The notes under the pieces are model-generated. The model saw only the letters and a list, made by a program, of their open reading frames with translations, was not told the DNA's origin and did not search any database. Source: a virus. From it: 64,000 bases of DNA. Numbering within the stretch: position 1 is the first letter of the stretch; each line of letters begins with the position of its first letter. The translations under genes and the position numbers were made by a program. The stretch spans positions 1 to 64,000 of IMG/VR virus record IMGVR_UViG_3300044712_000363; one strand, 5' to 3'. Below, in pieces: positions 20,244 to 28,562 of this stretch.

Positions 20244-23158
20244 TATAGATTCCTCCTTATAGCACGATTTATGCTTTTGGCCGCTGCTGCTCCGATTTGG
20301 CCCCGGCTTTGCATAAAGCTGTTTGCATCCTTCACGCCGGATACATTTACGTTTACAGTTATGGGATTGCTTCGGCCACCAGATAGCATCCTTTCCGTTT
20401 CATCGGCGGGATAAACCCTGCCGGGATTTGAAAAATTAACTAATTCCGGCCCTTTTTCACCGACCATAGTCCACCCGGAAGCAAGTCCGCCTTTGGCGGC
20501 AAAATTAAAGTTAGGCAAAAATTTCCCTACATCGGCATATCCGCCGCCAGATGAAGAAGCACCGCCACCACCGCCCGTGCCACCCAAAAGACCGGTAAAC
20601 CAATTTCTAATAGGTTGCATTATATATTGCTGTACCATGATTTCCGCAAACATTTCCAAAATGGATGTCGTTAAGTCCCGGATGACTCCTTTAATCCCTT
20701 CGCCCATTGATTCCGCGCCGGTGATCATACTCTTAAAATGGCCACTGACAGCGTTTGAAATGTCGTTCCAAGTACTGACCATTAGGTTTTTGTAGTTGAA
20801 TTGCTGGTTTTGGATGTCCTTCATGGCAAGATCCCAGGATGAGGCAAGGTCGTTAGACATAATATCATTTTTCTGCTGGGTTACGGTGGCCATATCGTTC
20901 ATGACTTTATACCATTGCTCTGTAAATTTCCCGCCATATTTTTCGATTTCTGCTAATTGCCCTTGAAGGTACAGTATTTGGCTGTTATATACCGCAAGAT
21001 TCGCCGCGTCCGTTTGTGCCGCCGTCTGTTGGTGCATGGCAAGCAGGTTTTGGTTAAGTTGCACTTGCCATTGGTATATTTGCAATTGGTTTTGCCGGTG
21101 TTTATCCATGTTCTGCTTTTCCAATAACGTTACTTGGTCGTTATACCATTTTTCGATGGCAAGTTTGGCGTCGGCATCGTCTTGATCCCGCTGGACGGCT
21201 TTTAGTTTCTCTTCGCGTTCTTTATTAAGTTTCGTAAGAGCGATTTGCAGTTCAGCGTCGGCTTCCGCCTGGGCATCCCCGACCAATTGAGTATGTACCA
21301 AAGCGGATTGATCCTTTAGGTTTTGCCAAGCTTCTTGCCATGTTTTTTCGAGGTTTGCTGTTACGACTTTGTTATATTCATCAAGTGCGGTCTGGGCATC
21401 TTTTACGTCAACCCCTGCTTTCATGGCAGCATTGATGTCTTTTTGCATCTTCAGGACTTCCGTCGAGAGTTTGGACATACTTTTTTCAAATGTCGTCCCG
21501 GTTTCTCCGAGGATTTTAGCGTTTAGGTTCGCAGTGAGTTCTTCCATTCTTTCAAGCTGGTTTTCGTATTTACTGGCCGCGCCACCGCCACCTCCACCCG
21601 AAGCCGCGCCACCACCGCCACCGCCGGAAAGTCCGCCGAATTTTGGAATCTGGAATGGTGTTTTAACGATGTTGCTCAATCCTTTGACACTTTCAGTTAA
21701 CTTAGTGCCTATCCCGTCAAGAGCGTTGGTTATTTTGCCTAATGCGGTATTTTTTCTTACGTCATAATCATTGGTGCCTAAGATCTGGGATTCAAAAGAC
21801 GGCCCGCCAAAAGCGGTACTTAAAGAACTAACTAAACTTATTGCCTTTTGCACGCCGGAACTTATAACAGAAAGAATATTATTCCATGCGCCAACTACAA
21901 TATTTACTATCCAATCCCACGCCTGACCAAAAGCCTCGGCAAGTGAACTAAGCGCGTCGATAAATGGTTTAAAGGTATTATAGGCATCGTTTGCGATAAT
22001 TTGAATTACTGCCCATTTCTCTTCCACGACGGCAACTATATACTCCCATATGCCTGTGAAAAGATCTCCTAACGGTTCCCATGCTTGCCATATTACCCAT
22101 GCGGCCTCAGCAAGAGCAAGACCAACTATAATAAGAGGTGCTAAAGGTGCAACTGCGGCAATTGTGGACGCCGCAAAAATAGCAACTGCAACGGCTGCTG
22201 CCGCCATAGCGCCAGCCAAAGCAAAGAGTGCAAAAGTCAGTTCTTTCGGAATCATATTTTTTAATGCTTCATTAAGTCCTTTGCTCTGGACATAATCGGC
22301 AAAGGCGCCAAGATATGAAACGGCGTATTCAAGTTTGCCCTGAATATCAAAAGCCTTAATAATATCTTCGCCAATTTCGCGCATTACCGTTTTTGTTTTA
22401 TCTCTAATGGTTGATAAAAGACCATTGATTTCCTTACTTAAAACGTCCATGCCGCCTTTAAATCTTTCCTGCATGCCAAAGAGGATCGCGTTTATTGTAG
22501 TGGTACTATCTACAACGCCATTTTCTACCATTTTCATAGTTTCGGGGATGGTTTTACCGAGTGCTTTAGCTAGATATTCCCAAGCAGGGATACCAAGTTC
22601 GGCGATTTGTAAAGAAATCTCTTCAGCGCTTGCTTTTCCCTTACTCCGAATTTGCCCGAGTGCGCGGATGACGCTATTTATTCCTTCCTGCCCAAGATTT
22701 AAAGCCGCCGCCGTATCGCCGACGACACCCATAATAGGTAGAATGTCTTCTAACGCAAAACCAAAGGCTAGAAGTTTCCGCGATGCATTTGTAAGCCCCG
22801 GAAATTCAAAGGGAGTCTCGTCGGCCATCTTCTGCAAATCATCAAGGAATTTGGCGGCTTTTTGTTCGTCGCCGATTAGACTAGTGAAAGCTTTGCGAGT
22901 AGACCTCATGTCGGCTTGCATTTTGACTGAGGCGACAGCAAAAGCTCCAGCGGCGGCTGCGGCGGCTACTAAGCCCAAAGCCAGTTTTTCGGACAGAGCA
23001 ATAGCGTCGTCGCCAAATGTTTTTTCAATACTACGCTTAACACCCTTTATGGATTGTTCAAAACTATTAGCCGCCCGTTCAGCTTGTTTAAGCCCCCGCA
23101 TGTAGTCGCTTGTATCAGCAGTCAAAACCGCATTCAATTCACCAACATTTAACGCCAC
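20243..23158 (-). CDS. tape measure protein
   Basis: 971 residues. The N-terminal helical domain (MALNVGELNAVLTADTSDYM) and the tape_meas_nterm module (about residues 70-230: TRKAFTSLIGDEQKAAKFLD) are followed by hydrophobic stretches (about 310-360), a glycine-rich linker (SGGGGGGAASGGGGGGAASK) and long coiled coils at 530-780. The C-terminus holds GGLASGWTMVGEKGPELVNF as in lambda GpH-like proteins. GTG start. At about 0.15 nm per residue it suggests a tail of roughly 145 nm. Sits right after the frameshifting chaperone gene. Confidence 0.95.
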   Translation of the reverse strand: MALNVGELNAVLTADTSDYMRGLKQAERAANSFEQSIKGVKRSIEKTFGDDAIALSEKLALGLVAAAAAAGAFAVASVKMQADMRSTRKAFTSLIGDEQKAAKFLDDLQKMADETPFEFPGLTNASRKLLAFGFALEDILPIMGVVGDTAAALNLGQEGINSVIRALGQIRSKGKASAEEISLQIAELGIPAWEYLAKALGKTIPETMKMVENGVVDSTTTINAILFGMQERFKGGMDVLSKEINGLLSTIRDKTKTVMREIGEDIIKAFDIQGKLEYAVSYLGAFADYVQSKGLNEALKNMIPKELTFALFALAGAMAAAAVAVAIFAASTIAAVAPLAPLIIVGLALAEAAWVIWQAWEPLGDLFTGIWEYIVAVVEEKWAVIQIIANDAYNTFKPFIDALSSLAEAFGQAWDWIVNIVVGAWNNILSVISSGVQKAISLVSSLSTAFGGPSFESQILGTNDYDVRKNTALGKITNALDGIGTKLTESVKGLSNIVKTPFQIPKFGGLSGGGGGGAASGGGGGGAASKYENQLERMEELTANLNAKILGETGTTFEKSMSKLSTEVLKMQKDINAAMKAGVDVKDAQTALDEYNKVVTANLEKTWQEAWQNLKDQSALVHTQLVGDAQAEADAELQIALTKLNKEREEKLKAVQRDQDDADAKLAIEKWYNDQVTLLEKQNMDKHRQNQLQIYQWQVQLNQNLLAMHQQTAAQTDAANLAVYNSQILYLQGQLAEIEKYGGKFTEQWYKVMNDMATVTQQKNDIMSNDLASSWDLAMKDIQNQQFNYKNLMVSTWNDISNAVSGHFKSMITGAESMGEGIKGVIRDLTTSILEMFAEIMVQQYIMQPIRNWFTGLLGGTGGGGGASSSGGGYADVGKFLPNFNFAAKGGLASGWTMVGEKGPELVNFSNPGRVYPADETERMLSGGRSNPITVNVNVSGVKDANSFMQSRGQIGAAAAKSINRAIRRNL

Positions 23159-23191
23159 ACATCCACCCCCTTAAACACAAAGAGAGGACGA

Positions 23192-23736
23192 TTACCGCCC
23201 CCTCTTCGACTTCATTTTGGCCTCTGCTTTTTTCCGTGCATCTTCCTCGGCCTTGTGCTTGATGTTAAACCATTCCACCCATTCGGCAAATTCTGATACA
23301 GGCATCTGTTCTAATTCGTAGACTGGTTTTCCGATTGTTTCTGCGATAAGGAAGAGCCATTGCCTTTCCTTATCTTTTCGGAGTTTTTTGCTTTTTCCGC
23401 CGCCTCCACGTTCATCAGACGCATGACCACGGGCGCGAATTCATCAATAAACCCGCCGCATGGCTGCGCTTCCAATGAGGCATAGTCCTCATTTGTGAAT
23501 ACGTTTTCCCCATCCTCGGTATAGACACAGCAAATAGTCGCCCAAATCTGCATCTTGGCAAGGTCGATTTTCTCAACGTCGCCGGTGATCATTTTAGAGG
23601 CCTGCATGATCGCGGCCCTTTGACCGACAGACGGTTGCCGGACTAAAAACTTCTCGCCGCCATATTCAACTATTTCCTCACCGAACTTTTTCGGTGCGCC
23701 TACGGTTAACTCGCGTAACTTGTCTCTATTGGACAT
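23192..23736 (-). CDS. tail assembly chaperone, -1 frameshift product (GpGT-like)
   Basis: The gene at 23311-23736 continues in the -1 frame at an A AAA AAC heptamer (23389-23383) into an otherwise start-less ORF ending at 23192. The extension reads roughly LRKDKERQWLFLIAETIGK, then a segment rich in E/W/K (EFAEWVEWFNIKHKAEEDAR) and a basic end. This is the lambda G/GT arrangement: both products bind the tape measure protein before tail tube assembly and are absent from virions. The position just upstream of the tape measure gene agrees. Confidence 0.75.
23311..23736 (-). CDS. tail assembly chaperone (GpG-like)
   Basis: 141 residues from the ATG with GGAGGG upstream. An alpha/beta protein with VGAPKKFGEEIVEYGGEKFL and VRQPSVGQRAAIM, as in GTA/HK97-type tail chaperones. 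The C-terminus after the slippery site is short and polar (SSLSQKQSENQSTN). It lies between the tail tube and tape measure genes. The unshifted product would be made in excess over GpGT. Confidence 0.76.
   Translation of the reverse strand: MSNRDKLRELTVGAPKKFGEEIVEYGGEKFLVRQPSVGQRAAIMQASKMITGDVEKIDLAKMQIWATICCVYTEDGENVFTNEDYASLEAQPCGGFIDEFAPVVMRLMNVEAAEKAKNSEKIRKGNGSSLSQKQSENQSTN
23383..23389 (-). other. programmed -1 ribosomal frameshift site
   Basis: AAAAAAC on the minus strand sits in the correct phase (A AAA AAC; codons 122-123 of the 23751-start frame) for -1 slippage. Downstream an open reading frame of about 60 codons follows. Confidence 0.77.
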
Positions 23737-23752
23737 GTAATTTCCCTCCAAA

Positions 23753-24631
23753 TTAATCGGCGCTATTCGCTACTGCTGTTCCTGCTTTAGTTGAGGAATC
23801 AAGCTGCAGCGACACGCTATTTTGTCTTAAATCTGCGACTGCCCCGGATTCTTCCAGGGATTCGACCTTTGCCCACATTCTCCACACGTCATTTGTACTG
23901 CCCGACGGCTGGATCTCAACCAGGAAAGCATTCCGAGAGAAGATGGAACCGTTCATTTCAAATACGGCGGCGTCCGTCGAATGCGCCGCTAATGTGGTGC
24001 CCCATTCCCCCCGGCTTGCGGAAACGGTATCCTGCGCTGTTGATGTGGTCGTCAGTGCGGTAATCAGGAAAATCTCATCATCAATTCGAATGTTTTTCCC
24101 TACGTTCCCGGCTACCAACCCACTGCCTTTGCTGATTGTAAATGTGACCGGCGTACTTGTGGCCGTCAATGCCTGGGTTAAATCTGCCGTAGTGTCCGTA
24201 AAACCGTAGAACCACGGGTTAGTGAATCCGCCAAGTGTCATAGAACCGTCCAACAAACATACCTGCTTGCGTCGGTATCCGGCATTGTTGTCAAATGTGG
24301 TCCTGTCCTGGGGATCGCCGGATAGGGAAAGTGTATACTCGTTAAATCCGGCCTTTTCTGTTACCGGCAGATAATTGCCGCTGGCCGTTACCGCCCCCGA
24401 CGATGGCACTGTGATTTTGCCGAATAGATAGTTGATGTTTGTCGGTGATGACATGGCCCCGTCAAGGTAAACCGTTGGCGTAACATCCCGGTCAAATAGT
24501 GCCTTCGTAAAATCTGCGATTTGATAAGTAAGGCTTGACGGACTGGCTAATTGGGTAAATGTCTCGGATGTGGAAAATGTCGTGCTGATGCCTGGGGTTT
24601 TGATTGCGCCGTTATAGGCTGCTTGTGCCAA
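23753..24631 (-). CDS. second tail tube-like protein with inserted domain
   Basis: 292 residues, TTG start with GGGGGCGATG upstream. The ends resemble the preceding tail tube protein (GYRRKQVCLLDGSMTLGG; WRMWAKVESLEESGAVADL and QNSVSLQLDSSTK), while a beta-rich region of about 70 residues (VTFTISKGSGLVAGNVGK ...) is inserted. Likely a tube or tube-decoration/terminating protein. Followed closely by the tail chaperone gene. Confidence 0.7.
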   Translation of the reverse strand: MAQAAYNGAIKTPGISTTFSTSETFTQLASPSSLTYQIADFTKALFDRDVTPTVYLDGAMSSPTNINYLFGKITVPSSGAVTASGNYLPVTEKAGFNEYTLSLSGDPQDRTTFDNNAGYRRKQVCLLDGSMTLGGFTNPWFYGFTDTTADLTQALTATSTPVTFTISKGSGLVAGNVGKNIRIDDEIFLITALTTTSTAQDTVSASRGEWGTTLAAHSTDAAVFEMNGSIFSRNAFLVEIQPSGSTNDVWRMWAKVESLEESGAVADLRQNSVSLQLDSSTKAGTAVANSAD

Positions 24632-24643
24632 TTACATCGCCCC

Positions 24644-25057
24644 CTAAACGGCGGTAATGCCGGTAGAATCACCCTGTAAGGAACAACTAAAAGTATTCTT
24701 ATCGCCTACTGCACCGCCGAGTTCCCAGGATTCAACAACAAAGGCCGTTTGGAATCCGTTGCCGGTTGTTGATCCGGTGGGTAAAACCTGAATATAAAGA
24801 GGGTTTCTGCCTTGCCACGCAGTGAATAATGCACGTTGCCCCGCCGCTGTACTGTAATTACCGGACAATGAAAGACTTACATCCAACAAACCGACAAGTC
24901 TGGATCTGTAACCAGGTGCGCCGGTACTAAAGCATGTGTCGTCCAAAACTTCGCCATTAAACGACAAAGTTGCGTCGTCTAGGTCGTCGATGGTTACATA
25001 AGTCCCACCCTCGGCAGTACTATAACGCACGATTTTGTTATAACCAGCAGTTGCCAT
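24644..25057 (-). CDS. major tail (tube) protein
   Basis: 137 residues. The TP901/GTA-type tube fold is suggested by the DDLDDATLSFNGEVLDDTCF region, GLLDVSLSLSGNYSTAAGQ and the C-terminal WELGGAVGDKNTFSCSLQGD. ATG with AAAAGGAG upstream. A terminator precedes it, so it may have separate expression control. Position between tail-terminator and chaperone genes is that of the major tail protein. Confidence 0.82.
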   Translation of the reverse strand: MATAGYNKIVRYSTAEGGTYVTIDDLDDATLSFNGEVLDDTCFSTGAPGYRSRLVGLLDVSLSLSGNYSTAAGQRALFTAWQGRNPLYIQVLPTGSTTGNGFQTAFVVESWELGGAVGDKNTFSCSLQGDSTGITAV

Positions 25058-25084
25058 AATGTGTTCACACTCCTTTTAGTTTTA

Positions 25085-25110
25085 TAAAAAAAGCCCGCCT
25101 CTAAGCGGGA
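25085..25110 (-). terminator. intrinsic terminator between tail terminator and tail tube genes
   Basis: CCCGC-TTAGAG-GCGGG followed by CTTTTTTT on the minus strand. It sits inside the late operon, so read-through or antitermination is implied. Confidence 0.82.
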
Positions 25111-25143
25111 GGGCTCGCTGTCGTACAAGAGACGGGCAAAAAG

Positions 25144-25584
25144 TTACACTGTGGATTGATAGGTGGCCATGAAATTCAGCGAAAACAAAGGGCATCCGTT
25201 GTCGTCGTTCCCAATCGGTATCGGACCGCTTTGCTGTGCCAGAAAATGAAAATACCCCGTAGGTATTGCACCTTCGAGGCAGTTCCAAACATCTTCCGCA
25301 AAATCGCGGGCATCAAGGCTTTTATTTTTTTCGCCTCTGATCATGATTTGAAACGGTATTTCTAAAATTCGGTGATCGTGGCCAAATACTCTTTGTGGTT
25401 CAGGTCCCGGTTGAATAATAACCCATGCGCTTTTTACAGGGATTAAGGCATTGCCGTTAGTGTCAGTCTTAGGAGGCCTGGGGAGTCCGATGAATACATT
25501 GTTATCAAGCGTTTGGTTATATGTGCATATGCCTTGGTTTGCTAAATATTCACAAACGTCCTCGTCGGTTTTTCTTAGTGTCAC
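25144..25584 (-). CDS. tail terminator-like protein
   Basis: 146 residues, GTG start with GAGGTG upstream. Alpha/beta protein beginning MTLRKTDEDVCEYLANQGIC; central PVKSAWVIIQPGPEPQRVFG and FQIMIRGEKNKSLDARDFAE; this is the layout of phage minor-capsid/tail-completion proteins that cap the tail. Lies between the HK97 gp10-like and major tail genes, the expected position. Confidence 0.72.
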   Translation of the reverse strand: MTLRKTDEDVCEYLANQGICTYNQTLDNNVFIGLPRPPKTDTNGNALIPVKSAWVIIQPGPEPQRVFGHDHRILEIPFQIMIRGEKNKSLDARDFAEDVWNCLEGAIPTGYFHFLAQQSGPIPIGNDDNGCPLFSLNFMATYQSTV

Positions 25585-25590
25585 ATGTTA

Positions 25591-26010
25591 TCACCTCGGC
25601 TTCTGCGGCATGTCTGTCGGGCTTGCGCCTTGGTTTTGAACAAAGGCTCTCTCGGCATAATTGGCGACATTCTTTCCCAAGGAACCTTTGGCGCGATATA
25701 GCGGATTTTGGAGAAATTTCGCGTTGCCTCCACCCGGATGATTTAGCGTAACATCCTCGTGCTGGCGAACAACATAAGCCTTGGAGGCTCCACCGAACCC
25801 ACACTCAACCACTACATTGTTACCGGAAACTTGCGGCAAGGTGACATAACCGCTATTTTTCATGATCCCGGTATCGACCGGGCACTCTTTTTTTGCCTCA
25901 GATAAGACATTATTACCCATCAAGTAAAGTCCACAACCAACCGCCTTTACTCCCCTTGGACCCGCCGCCTGTAGGTTCTTAATCAGTTCATTCGTCCCGA
26001 CAATCTTCAT
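25591..26010 (-). CDS. HK97 gp10-like head-tail joining protein
   Basis: 139 residues from the ATG in MKIVGTNELIKNLQAAG. Hallmarks are the alpha-helix then ECPVDTGIMKNSGYV (family PVDTG-L--S) and a beta-hairpin with VVECGFGGASKAYVVRQHED. An upstream GTG overlapping the previous gene is an alternative start. Typical member of the connector module that joins capsid and tail. Confidence 0.82.
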   Translation of the reverse strand: MKIVGTNELIKNLQAAGPRGVKAVGCGLYLMGNNVLSEAKKECPVDTGIMKNSGYVTLPQVSGNNVVVECGFGGASKAYVVRQHEDVTLNHPGGGNAKFLQNPLYRAKGSLGKNVANYAERAFVQNQGASPTDMPQKPR

Positions 26011-26017
26011 GCTCACC

Positions 26018-26368
26018 CTAGCCACGGACAGCACCCCCTAAGAACACTTTGCAGTAATCAAACGCGCCTTTCTCATCCACCGCATTCTTCACAGCCAAAG
26101 GCGCATGCCCCGGATCATTGTCCTTATCCTCCCCCGGAACCCATACAAGGAAATCACAATCAATCGGCAATGAACTCGCCAGGATAATCTGACTATGGCT
26201 TACCACTTCCTGCCCGTCCCGGTTCATTACCTTCTGCGTGCGTTCCATCACCCGGGCGGCGTAGGATGAAGCAAAACCGGAAATCGGTTCCCCTGTCTGC
26301 GTGTCGATAGTGTCGGCGGTGGAAATATAGACGGTCTGTTGGCATTGCTTAAACAGTTGATAGTCCAT
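26018..26368 (-). CDS. head-tail connector protein (putative head closure)
   Basis: 116 residues from ATG (MDYQLFKQCQQTVYIS) with GGGG upstream. Beta-rich core with a dipeptide-rich basic loop (MERTQKVMNRDGQEVVSHSQ), the stopper-protein pattern in SPP1/HK97-type modules. Situated between the gp6-like and gp10-like genes. Family assignment comes mostly from position. Confidence 0.68.
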   Translation of the reverse strand: MDYQLFKQCQQTVYISTADTIDTQTGEPISGFASSYAARVMERTQKVMNRDGQEVVSHSQIILASSLPIDCDFLVWVPGEDKDNDPGHAPLAVKNAVDEKGAFDYCKVFLGGAVRG

Positions 26369-26370
26369 AA

Positions 26371-26808
26371 TCAATACCCCTGTGTGCTTAAACGGTCAAT
26401 TGATTCATCATTGCCGGGGAAATCGTGCATACCGCGGGCAAAGGACGGCTGAGTGATACTTGTGTCGTCTGCGGCAGTGTCTTTTTCACTGATAAGTCGG
26501 CCACCCGCCCACATGACCGCGAGTTTACCGCCTTTGCTCCGGTATTTCTTGGCGAGACTCAGGTAATTCTCATGCCGTTTCTGTGCGGCAACCCGTAAGT
26601 CTCCATTTGTGGTATCGACATCCCTGGCAAGTTTGGCAGCAATGGCCTCGCATAGTTCAGCGGCGGCAAGGTATTTGTCGGCGTATTCCGTGGTAATAAA
26701 GGTAATTTCCTCGTCGGTAACAAGTTGATCGTTTGTGTCCGTATCACCAATCAGGAAGCGCACGGCGTCCCTTGTGGAGGTTGAGGGGTCTGTGTAAGTC
26801 CACGTCAT
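26371..26808 (-). CDS. gp6-like head-tail adaptor
   Basis: 145 residues. The start MTWTYTDPSTSTRDAVRFLI and GDTDTNDQLVTDEEITFI are the standard opening of phage adaptor proteins (DxxPLVTDEEI). It is followed by the CEAIAAKLARDVD helix and a glycine-rich C-terminus. GGGGGCGA upstream of the ATG. Binds the portal in related phages. Confidence 0.78.
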   Translation of the reverse strand: MTWTYTDPSTSTRDAVRFLIGDTDTNDQLVTDEEITFITTEYADKYLAAAELCEAIAAKLARDVDTTNGDLRVAAQKRHENYLSLAKKYRSKGGKLAVMWAGGRLISEKDTAADDTSITQPSFARGMHDFPGNDESIDRLSTQGY

Positions 26809-26819
26809 TCAATCGCCCC

Positions 26820-27176
26820 CTACAACGTAACGCCGAAATATTTGCCGGCCATTGTCCCGCCCGTTGATGCGGCAGTGGATGCCTTGGCAATTTGCACTTG
26901 GATGTCGGTGTACATATCTGTAATTTGGAAATAAGTCGAATTACCAACAGTCAAGGAAGCGGACGACAAAACGGTTATATCGTAATTCGTGCTATCAATA
27001 CTACCCATAACCTTATAGGCTATATCCGTTGTGGCAGCGGTCAACACAATAGCTTTTGTTTTGTACGCTTTGCAAGCAAAACTGCCAAGCACTGTAAATG
27101 CTGTGGATGCCGTTGCCGCAGTGGTCCATGAATCATAGGCACCGCCTATGTCGTATTGTTTAGCGAAGGAAGTCAA
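26820..27176 (-). CDS. small structural protein, unknown role
   Basis: 118 residues, TTG start eight bases after GGAGGGG. Alanine/threonine-rich and beta-rich, with regularly spaced hydrophobics (FTVLGSFACKAYKTKAIVL, TDIQVQIAKASTAASTGG). It may be a head decoration or surface protein. Lies between the sialyltransferase-like gene and the connector genes. No family recognised. Confidence 0.6.
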   Translation of the reverse strand: MTSFAKQYDIGGAYDSWTTAATASTAFTVLGSFACKAYKTKAIVLTAATTDIAYKVMGSIDSTNYDITVLSSASLTVGNSTYFQITDMYTDIQVQIAKASTAASTGGTMAGKYFGVTL

Positions 27177-27179
27177 TTA

Positions 27180-28127
27180 TTACCCCTCCTTTATTGGTAC
27201 TCCAAACAAATGTTTACCATCATACATGTTGGTACGGCCAAATAAGCGCGTCTCGTCGGCGTGACTCCATACCCTAATCGCGTACTCGGCATCTTCAATC
27301 GCGCCCTGATATTTAGCCAGGTTGCGGTCCAGTGTGTCAATCTGCGACCATGTGCTTTTCATATGGGACCGGATTTCCTTTAGCCGTTGCGGTGCAAATT
27401 CCGGCGGCATATCTTCGGACTTAATGACGAAATCCTGAAACTGACTGACAAGATTTCGCTTTTCCGCTTCCATTTGTGCCATGCGCCCTTGAAAATCCTG
27501 TGTGCGGGCTTGCATCTTGACTTTGGCCTCATCGTCCTCGACATAGCCATACTGAAACCTGAGTTTGAGCATGTCGGCTTTGGGCGGGATCATGATTTTT
27601 ATGCCTTTCCCTGCCGCAATGCCTAGCCAGTATTCACAGGATGGCCGTTGGTAGCCGTATTCCCTATCAAGCAAGGAATCGGAAGCCATGTCAATACCGT
27701 AAATACGAATCTCCTTATACCCCATATGGATGGCCAGCGCCGTCATGTACGAACAGGAATTATTCAGATAGTTGCCATACTGATAGGATTCCATGATTTC
27801 TTCAAGCGGATATTCCACGGAAAAAGGAATGTCGTCGTAATGTTGGTGCATGTAAACCGGGAGTTTGGCATCACGTAACCATTGCAGGTGATTCGCACTC
27901 CGGGGAGTTTTCTCCACCAGTTCCCGGACGTGCATCTCAAACCACCGGTCAGCTTTAGGGATCTGGGTGTATAAGTCGTTCATACCCCAGAATTCAAAAT
28001 CCGGATTGTCCCAGGGAACATCAGCCAACGTATATGGGCAATAGCCCAGGATAATAACCTTGTCTTTTTTTCGCCGTAAATCTAATTTTGATTCCGTCTT
28101 TTTATTTAATACCGCGAGTTCACTCAT
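27180..28127 (-). CDS. putative sialyltransferase-like (GT42/Maf, DUF115-fold) protein
   Basis: 315 residues, SD GGAGGG. The Rossmann N-terminus VIILGYCPYTLADVPWDNPD with WGMNDLY resembles the CMP-binding opening of GT42 sialyltransferases and Maf/DUF115 proteins (VI-AG-GPSL--ID----D-F--N). NNSCSYMTALAIHMGYKEIR followed by IYGIDM mirrors their conserved SG-YMC-AIALGYKEI---GIDF strand-helix. The C-terminal 120 residues form a long coiled coil plus a beta tail. It is embedded among head genes, and a CMP-nonulosonate pathway lies 7 kb upstream in the same phage. A virion or host-surface glycosyltransferase is inference; the fold similarity is by eye. Confidence 0.6.
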   Translation of the reverse strand: MSELAVLNKKTESKLDLRRKKDKVIILGYCPYTLADVPWDNPDFEFWGMNDLYTQIPKADRWFEMHVRELVEKTPRSANHLQWLRDAKLPVYMHQHYDDIPFSVEYPLEEIMESYQYGNYLNNSCSYMTALAIHMGYKEIRIYGIDMASDSLLDREYGYQRPSCEYWLGIAAGKGIKIMIPPKADMLKLRFQYGYVEDDEAKVKMQARTQDFQGRMAQMEAEKRNLVSQFQDFVIKSEDMPPEFAPQRLKEIRSHMKSTWSQIDTLDRNLAKYQGAIEDAEYAIRVWSHADETRLFGRTNMYDGKHLFGVPIKEG

Positions 28128-28150
28128 CTCTTTATTCCCTCCAAAAATAT

Positions 28151-28477
28151 TTAATTATCGGTTACATAAACCCAATCCACCGGCAATTTATCATCGGCAA
28201 TTAGCCGCACATCGCCGGAAGAAACGGCCTCCGCCATGTATTCGGTCAAAAACAAAATGTCATCCTCGCTGAAAGGATGACATATAGCACATAGTCCATT
28301 TGCGTCTTGTGCATAGGTAATCACGTTGGGAGTACCGTCAGGGTCGCCAATGTTTGTTTCAAAATAATCGCCAATGGCTTTCTTTGGCCCCATCCAACAC
28401 CAACAACCACTAGGCACAACGGCAATTTCCTGCAACCATGTGTCGGCTATAGTCTTGCTTTTAAATGCTATGAGCAA
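28151..28477 (-). CDS. hypothetical head-region protein, 108 aa
   Basis: TTG start, chosen because AAAGGAGG lies nine bases upstream; there is no ATG in position. It contains CWCWMGPKKAIGDYFETNIG and several buried tryptophans, suggesting a compact globular fold. It starts inside the end of the 33-aa upstream ORF (translational coupling). No family recognised. Confidence 0.6.
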   Translation of the reverse strand: MLIAFKSKTIADTWLQEIAVVPSGCWCWMGPKKAIGDYFETNIGDPDGTPNVITYAQDANGLCAICHPFSEDDILFLTEYMAEAVSSGDVRLIADDKLPVDWVYVTDN

Positions 28478-28562
28478 GTATTGCCGCCTCCTTTGCCGCG
28501 TCTATGCGCTCTTGGCGTTTAGTGTCGCGCTCTTCTTTGGTTTTGGGACGTTTATTACTCAT
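28461..28562 (-). CDS. small highly charged protein, 33 aa
   Basis: MSNKRPKTKEERDTKRQERI..., one amphipathic, lysine/arginine/glutamate-rich helix. The ATG has GGAGGGG nine bases upstream and overlaps the stop of the LamG-like gene. Such short charged peptides recur in phage head loci. Its 3-prime end holds the ribosome binding site of the next gene. Confidence 0.6.
   Translation of the reverse strand: MSNKRPKTKEERDTKRQERIDAAKEAAILAHSI

Noticed and set aside
22407-23105. Long plus-strand ORF (232 aa) opposite the tape measure gene
   Set aside because: Pure antisense shadow of the tape measure protein; no ribosome binding site or recognisable fold.
27180-28127. Assigning this gene to a specific sialyltransferase
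   Set aside because: Similarity is limited to short motifs read by eye; only a fold-level suggestion is justified.
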